Shown in pieces: positions 54,110 to 64,000 of a stretch of DNA of 64,000 nucleotides (position 1 is its first letter; the number at the start of each line of letters is the position of its first letter). Source of the DNA: Escallonia rubra (lineage: Eukaryota; Streptophyta; Magnoliopsida; Escalloniales; Escalloniaceae). The position numbers and the translations under genes are program-made. The notes beneath the pieces are model-generated. The model was given only the letters and a program-made list of their open reading frames with translations. It made no database searches and was not told where the DNA came from. The DNA is taken from the NCBI GenBank assembly GCA_033065855.1, contig JAVXUO010001751.1:186001-250000 (forward strand), written 5' to 3'.

Positions 54110-55410
54110 GAGGATAGGCGTTGAGCATGGTTCCCAAGTAGCCTCTTGTAGGCGTGATTCCTCCACAAACCTTTTACAATTGTATCACTTTAGTCCAAAG
54201 AACTTGATCACGCTTGTCTAATATTTTCACTGTCACCTCCTCATAACTCAAGTCTGTCTAAATATCATTAGGACGGTGCAGTAACACATGAGTCGGATCA
54301 TGAACATACTTCCTTAAAACTAACACATGGAAAATGTTGTGGACATGACCCAAATCCAAAAACAATGCCAAATGATAAGCTACTGGTTTAATCCTCTCAG
54401 GAATCTCATATGGACCTACATATCTAGGGCTGAGCTTGCATTTCTTCCTGAAGCAATTCACTCCCTTCCAAGGAGAAATCCTCAGAAAAACTCGATCACC
54501 AACAGTAAACTCCAAGTCCCGCGTGCGCTTAGAGGCATACATACGTTGTTTGTCTAGTGATGCTCTCATGCGTGACCGAATTAGGTAAACCTTCTTACAG
54601 GTCACTTGAACTCACTGTGGCGTAATGTCTGGACGCTCACCAACCTCATCCCAACATAATAGAGTCCTGCACCTCCAGCCATACAAAGCCTCGAAATGCG
54701 CCATCTACGTACTAACTTGATGACTTTTGTTGTACGCAAACTCAGTCAATGGCAAATGGGTATCCTGGCTACCCTGAAAATTCATCACACAAGCTCTCAA
54801 CGTGCCCTCAAAGGTCTGAATAGTCCTCTCTAAGTGACTATCGGTTTAGGGATGAAAAGCTATACTAAAACTCAAGTCTGTCCCCATAGCATTCTGGAAA
54901 CTCTCCCAAAACCTTGAATTCAAATGTAAATCTCTATCGGATACAATCGAAACATGTACTCCATGAAGTCTCACATTCTTATTCATATATAATTGGGCCA
55001 ACTGTTGCATTGTGAAATTTTCTCAAATAGGTAAGAAGTGTGCCAATTTAGTAAGTCGATCCACCACTACCCAAATCATATCAAATCCCTAAATCGTCTT
55101 GGTCAAACTAACCACAAAATCTATAGTAACATGCTTCCACTTCCCCTTGGGAATCTGCAGTAACTGTATAGTCTTTTCTGGTTTCTGGTGTTAAGCTTTT
55201 ATCTGCTAACACCCAAACATCGAGATACAAACTCCGCTATGTCCCTATTCATTCCTGACCACCAGAAACGTTCTCGAAGATCGTAATACATCTTGGCACG
55301 TCCTGGGTGCACAGAAAAATGAGAACTATACGCCTCAGATAACAACAATAGCCTCAGCTCCTCATTATTAGGGACACACAACCGACCACCAAACTGTAAC
55401 ACTCCCTTAG
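54110..55410 (-). pseudogene. Chromovirus integrase with chromodomain remnant, decayed
   Basis: Minus-strand order: the H2C2 region (LLLSEAYSSHFSVHPGRAK, MYYDLRERFWWSGMNRDIAE); the core with DFVVSLTKT, VSDRDLHLNSRFWESFQNA and SHLERTIQTFEG, where all three catalytic acids can be seen; and a C-terminal part KRTRDLEFTVGDRVFLRISP, KCKLSPRYVGPYEI, VHNIFHVLVLRKYVHDP. Then VTVKILDKRDQVLWTKVIQL is followed, after a stop and frameshift, by QEATWEP, a chromodomain-like remnant. Together these point to the Del/Tekay clade. Several stops interrupt the core. Confidence 0.82.
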
Positions 55411-56900
55411 AATCGACCTCAAACTCAGTCTGTTTCTCGCTTCCACTACCTCCAATGATCTTGGCGAACTTAGGGTCGCTCCCTGTGCCATCTTAATCCT
55501 ACTAATCAATATGTGTTGAGCATGCATAGCTGTTAAAACTACACTATATCCCAGACAACTGATCTCAAGGTACAATTGCCGTATTTCCTTTAACAACTGA
55601 GGTTATCTTGAAATTAATGCTGCCAGGTTCAGGTATTCTTTCTGCTAAAAGCATCGGACCATCTGCGCTAACCGTCTGCACTACCTAATATTAAGCTCCC
55701 TTTGAGTAAAGATATTCTTGAGGCTCTTGTGGTCAGTGTAAATCTCACAAGTCTCTACATGCAGCCAATGCCTCCATAGTTTTAAAGCAAAGATGACTGT
55801 TGTCAACTCCAGATCGTGGCTTAGATAATTCTGCTCATGAGTCTTCAACTGCCTAGATACGTAGGCAATGGCATTTCCATGCTGCATCAGAACACAACTG
55901 AGTCCTCTTCTAGAGGCATCATGTAGATTATAAACCCTCGTGAGCCTGACAACAATGTCAACAATGGTGCTGTCATTAGTCTCTGTTTCAGTTCCTAAAA
56001 GCTGGACTCACAATCAGCAATCCAAGCAAACCACACATTTTTACGCATTAACAGAGTCAATGATCTGGCAATCTTGGAGAAGCCCTCCTAAATCGTTGGT
56101 AGTAACCTGCTATGGCTAGAAAACTGTAAACTTCTTTCACTGAGCTAGGTCTCTGCAACTGGGTCACTGTCTTAATCTTCCTCTGGTCTACAAAAATACG
56201 ATCCTTAGACACCATGTGTCCAAAGAACCCAACATGTTGAAGCCAAAACCCAAACTTTGAGAGCTTCACATATAACTTGTGGTCTCTCAGCCGCTGCAAC
56301 ACTAGTATCAAATATTCTCTATGTTCTTCCTCAATCTTTGAATATACCAGGATATCATAAATGAACATGATGACAAACTGATCCAAATAGTCCCTGAATA
56401 CCCTGTTCATCAGATCCATGAACACTACTGAGGCATTCGTCAAACCAAAATGCACGACAAGAAATTCATAATGTTCATACCATGTTTGAAATGTTGTCTT
56501 CAGAACATAACAAGCACCCTAAAGCTGGTCAAACAAATCATCGATGAAGGGCAATATGTACTTATTACGGATCGTGATCTTGTTCAGCTCTCTGTAATCG
56601 ATTCAGAGTCTCATTACACAGTTCTTCTTCTTCACAAAGAGGATTGGGACACACCATCGGGATACACTGAGACGTATGAACCCTCGATCAAGCAACTCCT
56701 GCCACTGCCCCTTCAGCTCTTTCTTCTCAAATGGAGCCATATGATACAGAGCTTTGGATATAGGCTCCGCACCAGAGACGAGATTGATCATGGACTCTAT
56801 CTCGCGGTCAATAGACTCTCTTGGCAACATCTCAGGAAAAACATCTAGATTCCGCTCTACCAAAGGGATAGATAACAAATCAGGACCATTCTGACTCGTA
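55411..56900 (-). pseudogene. Chromovirus reverse transcriptase and RNase H, decayed
   Basis: RT blocks: [59 protein letters not shown]. At the active site [15 protein letters not shown] replaces the usual FIDDILVYSK, so the first Asp of the DD pair is Tyr. RNase H (55681-55887): [20 protein letters not shown] and [11 protein letters not shown]. Frameshifts separate the pieces. With the active-site change, the enzyme could not work even if the frame were intact. Confidence 0.85.
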
Positions 56901-57289
56901 TCAATGACATGTGCAGTATATCACTGACAACCCCGGTGTAGTAACCGTTCTTCTTTGATAATCGAAAAAATAACCAATCCCCAAGACAAACTAGTACAGT
57001 CACAAAGAATAGTCAAAACTATCAAAGACTCTCCCATCGGAGTGCCTGTCATAAGGCCAGTTTCTAAAGGACAGGTTTTCACCATCAATCGTTATGTAGA
57101 AGTAGAGAATACGAAGGAATACTAACCAGCCCACTTGGTTTAGACCTGCGATAAACAAACTCAGACTGACCTGGGATATCAAAATGAACTAATTTCCCAT
57201 GACTATCCACAAACGCGTGATTGATAGATAACCAATCCATGCCCGATATGATATCAAAGTCCTAAATAGCTAATGGGATGAGATCCATA

Positions 57290-57560
57290 GGAAGATCTCT
57301 ATTCCCAAGATGAACCAATACATTCACAAAGAACATTTAAAACTGTCAAAGACTCTCCCATCAGAGCGACAATTATAAGGTCAGTCTCTAGAGGATGGGT
57401 TTTCACCTTCAATCGTTGTGCAAAAGAAGAGGATATAAAGGAATATGATGCTCCATAATCAAACAATATATGAGCATCTGATGAGTTAACTGGAAGTTTG
57501 CCTGACACCACGTCATTGGATGCCACAGCATCCTAAGCAGACATAGAAAAGAGATGGGCT
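57290..57560 (-). pseudogene. Chromovirus aspartic protease, decayed
   Basis: SGKLPVNSSDAHILFDYGAS is followed by YSFISSSFAQRL and VNVLCE-type sequence, the retropepsin of gypsy elements (RVP_2 type). The active-site triplet, normally D-S/T-G, reads D-Y-G, which should inactivate it. A segment resembling its surroundings is repeated upstream at about 57000-57130 (QTKDSPIG/VKTCPLE-type), suggesting a local duplication. Confidence 0.75.
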
Positions 57561-57649
57561 GATGTTCTGGGCCTCTGACCCTGTTGAGATTGCTACATTT
57601 GGCCCTGCTCACTTTATTCTCCTCCTTGACGAGGAACACTACTCATTCA

Positions 57650-58720
57650 TGCGCTAGCTATAGGTGCGAGGTGGAAAGTTAACTGATTCTCTCTAGTGGA
57701 CGAACAGTTTTGAACCTGATGCTTCACACTGCCACACTTGAAACATTCCCCAATAACCTTGTAGCATGGCCTACCATGATGGACTCTCTAGTACTTGGCA
57801 CAAGGAATGGCCTGAAAAGCTGACCCAGCACCTTGACCGACACTCTGTGTAGGTCGAAGTCTGAAGCTCTACGATGGTCCGAATCCAGTACTCTGAGTTG
57901 GTCTAACTTATGTGCTTTACGCTCCTATGAGCATCGTACTCTACCCTGGTCAAACCCTAAAAATCTACCAGGTCTAAATCCCTAAGTCGAAGTAGAGCTG
58001 AATCCCTGACTCTGCCACATCCCCTGAATCTAAGCACCATGTTGCAGTGTCAGCCTCTGAAGTTATACTCTCCTTTTTATCCCTATTCTGGCGACCTTGT
58101 CGTTGCTCAAAACTCTTATTGTTGTCAAACCTGGACTGTTCTAAAGCACGTGCCAGATCTACACACTCCACATAGCTCAATAACCAAGTAGAGATCACCC
58201 CGTCTCTCAAACCAGGCTTGATTCCCCACTCAAATTTTTGGTACTGGCTTCCGTTCGTAGCATCTTGTCTACAAATCTCGCCAGTCGCGAGAATGTCATC
58301 TCATACTCATCTACTGTCTCTCGATTCACCTCAGTCACATTGGCAAACTTCCTTAGCATCTGCTCACGGTAACTCATAGAGAAGTACCGGTGATTGAATA
58401 GTTCCTTGAATTGCTCCCAAGTCATCTCAGCCCGCTCCTGAGGAGTCTTGCTAGCCTCTACCATCTTCTACCATTGTTCGTCCTCTCTCCTCAGCTTGTA
58501 CACAACAAACTTGACCTTCTGCTTTTTCGTGCATTTAATGGCCCAAAAGGTCTTCTTCAACACTGCAATCCAACCCTCTGCGTTGCTGGATCAATCACTT
58601 AAGGTCTAATGATCTGCTGAAGTTTGTCATATTCTGCTTATTAAACTCGCTCAGGGTGTTCCCCTCTTAAGGTTGTGCTCATGGCAGAATCAGATGTCGT
58701 ACTCCATGCTGCTGATTGGC
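57650..58720 (-). pseudogene. Chromovirus gag with CCHC zinc knuckle, decayed
   Basis: ERAEMTWEQFKELFNHRYFS, MSYREQMLRKFANVTEVNRE and TVDEYEMTFSRLARFV (58250-58440) form the retrotrans_gag domain. Further on, CFKCGSVKHQVQNC (about 57690-57740) is a CX2CX4HX4C knuckle. Several stops and shifts lie between them. The start of gag, about 58.7 kb, is not clear. Confidence 0.8.
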
Positions 58721-59030
58721 CAAATTCTGAGTCATCAAGGTTAGAATCTGGTTCATCGTATTAAAAACTACAGACGTGGGCTCTGGATTATGCTGACGAT
58801 CCTATTCTATATTTGTACATCCCTAACTGGGACCTCCTGGCCTGTATCAAGACCTCTGATGCTAGCTCCACGATTTTAGGCCATACTGGTATCAATAACA
58901 GTTATCAGGACATTCCGCATTTCAGAAGAGCAATACAATTAAAAAAGTTAAGGTACAGACTTCCTAACTCTACCATCATTTTACCCCACTCTCATAAGCT
59001 ACGTACGAGTCTAAAGAATCATGATACCTA
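58721..59030 (-). other. Leader between primer site and gag
   Basis: Non-coding or badly decayed 5' part of the chromovirus. I see no domain here; the plus-strand frame at 58813-59031 has no family resemblance. Confidence 0.45.
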
Positions 59031-59043
59031 AGCTCTGATACCA
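59031..59043 (-). other. Primer-binding site, initiator Met tRNA type
   Basis: TGGTATCAGAGCT on the minus strand is complementary to the 3' end of plant initiator-Met tRNA. It stands two bases after the 5' LTR end GGTTGTAACA, the standard place. Confidence 0.9.
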
Positions 59044-60022
59044 ACTGTTACAACCTAAATATCCAGAGCATTAACTCCCCAAAATTTTGGAGCGTTAAAA
59101 CACTCACTCGTTTGATCAATCACTGAGTGAGATAAAATCCACCATACAACAAAGAACTTCAAATATGTATCATAGCGTCTAATCGGTGCAATATTTCAAA
59201 TGTTTAAAAAATAAATGGTCATAAATGAAAAGTCTTAAGCTCACTATAGTACGAGCTAAACAGTGTTCACCCATTCATGATTTCTACTAAATAAAATAAT
59301 CATATATAATTCCCGCTCCTCACCCAGGCTCAAAACCATCCCGAAGAAATCTACTAGTGATCATTACCTGTAGAAAAGAATCAAACTAGAGTGAGCTTTT
59401 GAGAGCCCAGTAAGGTCGATCAAGAGTTTAAAACAGTGCAATTAGAACGATTTTTCGTTTGTAGTCAAATGACAATTTTAAATAGGATTTTAATCAAAAT
59501 CAAGCACCTCCGATATAGATATAGGGAAGAGTATCAACTCAATCCCTCAAGTCAATAGGAATTTCAAACCATTTCAGATAGAATAAAACATAAAGAGATA
59601 ACATTGAACATGAGTAGTAGAGATTAGTAAAGACACCCCAGCAGTGCTCAGATACAGATCTAGAGTACATAAGCATATGTATAAAACTAGTCCACGTAGG
59701 TACTAGTTGTAACCCAGACATAACAGAGCAACTTATAACACCCACAGAACATACCATCCTTATAATGCCTCAGAATTACTTTCTCATGTCAATATTCGTA
59801 AGAAATACGCATAATTCAACATGTTGTATAATGCTCGAATCAACAAGACATATGAGAATTAACGAGAGTTTCAAACGATCGCTTTAAGGTTCAAGATGGG
59901 GTTTCATGGGCAATTCAAAATATTTTATGACAATAAAATAAAATATCGGAGTTCAATGAAATTCGACAACACATCTGAATAAAACATACCAGGTCATTAC
60001 GATGAAATGAGGTTTTAGATAG

Positions 60023-61237
60023 ACAGTGGCAGAACCAAGTTTTCACTCCAGGGGGTGCAAAAAATGTATATCGAAGTCACTAAATTTTTTTTATAAGTAA
60101 AATAATACACAAAAAATGAGAGCACTTTTCGATAATACACAAAAATGAGTGCACTTTTCAGTGTATTAGTTTCCCCCCCCCCCCCCCCTTCAATTTGCAC
60201 TTAAATAAGATCTCTGTCATACCAGCCCTGCAATTAGGGTAGAAAGTGTTGTATAGATGGGTGCAAAAGTTTACTGATACTCATAAGTCATAACATATGT
60301 TGCTATATGGTTTATATGAGGATTGTCAGTTCTTCTGCTTGAATCCACTAAGAAGAATGTTCAGTGTTAAAAAGGAGTTGTATCCGTCTGGCAGAAACAC
60401 TTAACAGGCAATTCCAAGTGCGCTTTGGCATTTCTCATCCTTCTCTGAAATTTCTGAGTAATATTGGTCTATAATTATTCGAAGGGTTCTTCTTACACAC
60501 TGATAAATGTACATTATTCCCCCCCCCCCCCCCCTCCCTTCTGAATTTCTAGTCTATTAAATTATAAATATAGCGTCTCAATAAAAATGTACTCAGGAAT
60601 CAAATCCATCAATATATGAAAATCAAATTGGAAAAGCAATTCGAAAAAAAAAGATCAATGATCAATCTGAAAATGCGTACCTAAATTTTAAAACGAAGAA
60701 GGCAGTTGATTAATTGAACGGTCATGCGTCACCGGTCGTCGACGCCTGAAGTTTGGTCGGAATGTTTTTTGGAACATTACCTGAAGCTAAGAACTTATTA
60801 AACAAAAAATTAAAGCAACAATGTTATAGGACAATGTATACTTTACAAAAAGTTCCAAATATAAAGTTTTACCTTAAAATCATGACCTTTCAGACACGAC
60901 TTTTCAATTTTGGGCACATAACAAAGAATCTATATAAAATTGAACATATTGGCATTCTCTAATATTAATCTGATGGAGAGTGTATGGTGCTGGAGATAAT
61001 TTCCACTGTCAAAATCTCGAGCAATGGACAGATATACCAGATCTGAAGAAAACCGCATCGGTAGTCGGTGCCCCCACTTGGCTAGTCGACTGCCATTCCA
61101 AATCTGCGCTAAGCTCTCCAGAGAAAGTTGCCTCGAAGAGCCCCTCTCGTGTCTGGGAGTGCATGAGAGTCTGAGAGAGTAGTTGGGGCTATTCGCGTAG
61201 GGCTAGTCGCAGTGTACAAGCATAGCTCCGCCCCTAC
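60023..61237. mobile_element. hAT-like insertion in the 5' LTR
   Basis: The other LTR reads GGTTTCGGATAG-ATTCC at 52074-52090. Here the same site is opened after AGATAG (60017-60022), 1215 bp are inserted, and AGATAG follows again (61238-61243). The left end reads ACAGTGGCAGAACC, and the right end, in reverse, reads GTAGGGGCGGAGC. GGGGCGGAG-type ends and a duplication of 6-8 bp fit hAT. It contains poly-C runs at 60173-60188 and 60520-60534. No transposase is seen. Confidence 0.72.
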
Positions 61238-62199
61238 AGATAGTACTTCTTACTTCGATCCAAGTTATTCGAAACTGAACAACCGCGATTAACAATCCTT
61301 TGAATTAACCTAGATCAAGCAAATTATTTATCAGAACACAATCCATGCTACTTACTATAATCCTAATAAAAACTACCCAAACAATACTCACGTCTAATCT
61401 CGAAATGGGGCAACCCAAAGTGGGTCCCACATACGGCCAACCTAGTCAGAGAACCCGATACAATCCTCAAGGCTTGATAACAACCCCAAAATTGATATTA
61501 ATTTCCATAAAATATTTTTATAAAATATTTTTATGGCTTAAAACAGCTTATAAAGTTCATGTATTTTTGAATTAAAAATAATTTCTTTAAATGCAATAAA
61601 AATTCATAAATAGCCATAATTGTTTTTTGCTGAAAATAAAGTCCCACAATTTAATAACAGCTTTAAATTATATATAAAAATTATAAAAATTGAAATCAAA
61701 ATTTAAAAGGCACTAAAACTATTTTTAAATTATTCATTTTCTAAATCCAATGCGATACAATAATGATATGAAATCAACTCTAAAAGTTATCAAAATTCAA
61801 GTCGAACTTCTTTATACTTTAAAAACATTACTATAATGTTTTCAGAATTTATCACGAATTTCAAAGTCTCCAAATGAATTTTACAAATATGAACTTAATA
61901 AATATTAAAAATACAAACGATTTCAGAAAATTATAAAATTTTGTCAGAAATTCTAACTTGGCTTAAGGTATCCTACTGCAAATTAAACACGCTAACAATC
62001 ACCATGTGCCATCTAACACACGCGTTGAACATAGTGTGAACCCATGGTACACCTGTGCAAGCACAGGGTACCACCGGTGCAAAAACCGACAAAGACCCAC
62101 TTCATCTTCTTCTTCTCATTCTCTGTAAGACACTCCCATTAAACACCCAATTTACCATACGTTATAGTTATGACACAAGCACCTATACACATGCATTAC

Positions 62200-62306
62200 A
62201 CTCACCATACACACCCACACATATACACACAATCACGCACACAACACCCCCCCCCCCCACACACACACACACACTACACACTCACCCAAACTCACCCATG
62301 CACACA

Positions 62307-62342
<36 letters not shown>
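62200..62342. repeat. (CA)n and poly-C microsatellites in the 5' LTR
   Basis: CA runs at about 62258-62276 and 62308-62341 flank the LTR's C-rich segment (about 62246-62257). Open frames of up to 143 codons across them are repeat artefacts. Confidence 0.9.
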
Positions 62343-62345
<3 letters not shown>

Positions 62346-63077
62346 CAGAAAATACACACTCATGCACACAGTAAGCCACACCATGCACGCATATACACCA
62401 AAAGAAAAACACATATACAACATGCACCGATTGCCATCACGACAGTCCACCCATATACCCACTATTATAAGAAACTGTGCTTTTAATTCATCGCTAAAGA
62501 CTTTTCGCGACAAGTAGTCCATAGCTAAAAGTCCTTCACCTATAATCTTGTCATTAAATGTTTTGGATGGAATTTGAAAATCCGTCGCCTAAAATTTAAC
62601 TTTTAGCAACGGCGAATTCAATTAGCGACGGAATTTTCGACATTAAATATATTTTATGTATTTTATTATTATTTTTTCAAAAATAATTTATTATGTAAAA
62701 TACCAAGCGACAGGAACGTATGTTGCCAAAAGTATTACTGGCGAACTTTTATCTGTCGCTAAAATTTAGTCGGCAAAATAAAGGCCTTTAGCGACGAATA
62801 TTCCGTCGCTAAAAGTCCATCGATAATACTTTTTCGTCTCTAAAAGTATTTTCGTAGCTAAAATCCGTCGCTAAAATTTAAATCAAATTTTAAAATCGTT
62901 TCTTTTATTTTTTTTAAGACCTAAATCTATAATCAATTCTCAATCCCCAACAATTAATTTTCACTCCACATGAGGGTTAAATAATTGCTAATCCATCAGC
63001 AATTATCTAGCCCTAATGTTTCAAACACAGTACTTATATAGATAAATTTACAAATTCTATACTAATCGAAAAATAAA

Positions 63078-63392
63078 ATGTATACAGAGTTCAAAATGGC
63101 AAGGGAACATGATACAAATATAAAAGCAGGAGGGAAGCGGAGCACAGAACTAGGAGGGCACAAAAAGGGGATACAGATAGGGGCAGGGATCCGCACAAGT
63201 GCAGCAGAGCACGGGAGGGGAAAGGCTCAGGGGTCGAGAGACCGGGATCTAGATCCTACTGATCGTGCTTATTCACGGGGGTACTGTCATCGGGATCCGG
63301 CTTGGTATGTCCAGCAACAACGGCCTGCAGGTAAAGGCACGGACGCATTAATCTCGATAGTAATTGTAAGTCGTATTTGTTTCATGTGTTAA
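63078..63392 (+). other. Unidentified 104-codon open frame in CACTA 3
   Basis: The frame reads MYTEFKMAREHDTNIKAGGK, then RGKAQGSRDRDLDPTDRAYS and HRDPAWYVQQQRPAG. It is polar and basic, without a domain I recognise, on the strand opposite to the CACTA 3 gene, and lies between that gene's last exon and the subterminal repeats. There is a GTAAGT donor-like site at 63366. It may be chance or a captured exon. Confidence 0.25.
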
Positions 63393-63424
63393 TTGACTTC
63401 ATAAAAAAATTATTTTCTACCTGA

Positions 63425-63690
63425 CCCCCCTTTTTGCGCTGATCATCCGGAACACCTCCTCTGCAATGTGACGGATATCGTCTGGGTGGAACTGCTGCTC
63501 TGTAAGCGGTGTCTGCATCTGTGGAGGGGCAATAGGGACGCTCCTATTACGGCACGTGTAGTCATGCTGGGTCGGCCATGTATGCGCTCTTTCGCCCTAT
63601 TGACCACCCTGGGTGTATCCAGTCACCGTTTCAAACCCCTAGTACTCATACCCGTACTCATGGATGCTGATGGATGGTCGGACTGCTACC
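63425..63690 (-). pseudogene. CACTA 3 second-gene last exon, decayed
   Basis: The minus strand reads PIAPPQMQTPLTEQQFHPDD and IRHIAEEVFRMISAKRGV, parallel to PPAAPPQTPAPRPQLDDEEI and QRIATVVCRMMREQG in CACTA 1 (about 47770-47880). Upstream DNA at 63560-63690 aligns with the DNA around CACTA 1's frameshift, but has further stops. It is a remnant of the same gene family. Confidence 0.65.
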
Positions 63691-64000
63691 CAGATCCCCT
63701 GATCTATTCATGCAAGGCCTGCAAAACGGCGATTGACATTGAGGAAACAGACATCGAATACATAGCCGAAATTTTAAAAATATAAACAAATTAATTTGTA
63801 ACTTAAATTGATCTGTCAAAATATATCTGAAATGAAGTCTTCCACCTGATGTGCATCGTCCTTATTGTAATACCCCGATATTTTTAACGGTTTGATTTAA
63901 TATTTTTAGCGACAAATTTTTTTAGCGTCGATATTTTTATTTAAAAACTTTTAGAGGCCGATTATTTCTTAATATCAATATACATTTTTTAGCGAAGATA

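Larger units (their letters stand above)
59046..62459 (-). mobile_element. 5' LTR of the Del/Tekay-like element, interrupted
   Basis: Matches 51126-53265 in order and starts, on the plus strand, with TGTTACAACC. It is broken by a hAT-like element (60023-61237) and then cut at 62459/62460 by CACTA 3. The rest of the LTR should lie beyond the window. Visible differences from the 3' LTR are many, both substitutions and small indels. Confidence 0.85.
62460..64000 (-). mobile_element. CACTA element 3, 3' end (runs off the window)
   Basis: CACTATTATAAGAAACTGTG at 62460 is a CACTA-type end, placed after ATACCCA in the LTR where the other LTR (53270-53278) continues uninterrupted. A subterminal zone with TTAGCGACGGAATTTTCG, CCGTCGCTAAA and TTAGCGACGAATATTCCGTC follows to about 62880 and near 63905-64000. 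A decayed second-gene exon on the minus strand shows this is the 3' end of a minus-oriented relative of CACTA 1. Confidence 0.8.

Noticed and set aside
62055-62517. Overlapping 143- and 115-codon frames
   Set aside because: Again CA-repeat and poly-C translations in the sister LTR.

Overview
The window is nuclear DNA of a flowering plant, probably a eudicot. It is AT-rich and microsatellite-rich, has GT-AG introns, and is packed with plant-type transposable elements. I see no intact host gene, no tRNA or rRNA gene and no CRISPR array. All long coding capacity belongs to transposons. Host-like protein sequence survives only as fragments captured by elements: an AAA-ATPase piece in a Helitron, and a RanBPM/SPRY piece plus a possible glycosyltransferase N-terminus in a Pack-MULE. 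Species cannot be assigned.

Layout. 1-13.4 kb: AT-rich spacer with short non-autonomous elements. These are fold-back MITEs (1127-1352, 1889-2124, 10.06-12.9 kb), two hAT-type elements with exact 8-bp target duplications (4137-4705 and 8895-9952), a probable Mutator-like element (5968-6828), a TRIM-like mini-retrotransposon (7703-8099), and a 5'-truncated L1-type LINE (10431-12815) inserted in a MITE with its reading frame open to the end. 13.4-25 kb: a long LTR split by a Helitron (13719-23636, minus) that itself contains a second Helitron (19901-23630). 25-28.6 kb: remains of a CACTA element. 28.6-37.3 kb: internal region of a decayed Ty3/gypsy element of Tat type, with pol on the minus strand and a convergent plus-strand ORF. 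A Pack-MULE (29753-31151) sits in that ORF.

37509-48583: a complete 11,075-bp CACTA (En/Spm) transposon with ATA target duplication, inserted in an LTR of the same family as the one at 13.5 kb. It carries a four-exon transposase gene with an uninterrupted frame of 1127 codons, a second Transposase_24-like gene with one frameshift, palindromic subterminal repeats, three tandem arrays and a roughly 276-bp fold-back just upstream of the transposase. 48.8-51.1 kb: unassigned repetitive DNA. 51.1-62.46 kb: a decayed Del/Tekay-like chromovirus on the minus strand, with LTRs of about 2.9 kb, an initiator-Met-tRNA primer site and a polypurine tract. Its 5' LTR was hit by a hAT-like element (60023-61237) and by a third CACTA (62460 to the window end).

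How the parts relate. The window is a stack of insertions that can be ordered. LTR retrotransposons came first. CACTA, Helitron, MULE and hAT elements then inserted into them, and Helitron B inserted into Helitron A. Duplicated LTRs act as empty-site controls and give several boundaries to the base. The most interesting items are the base-exact Helitron-in-Helitron, the CACTA with its open transposase and promoter-proximal hairpin, and the two-gene Pack-MULE. I find no convincing evidence of a wholly new type of system.
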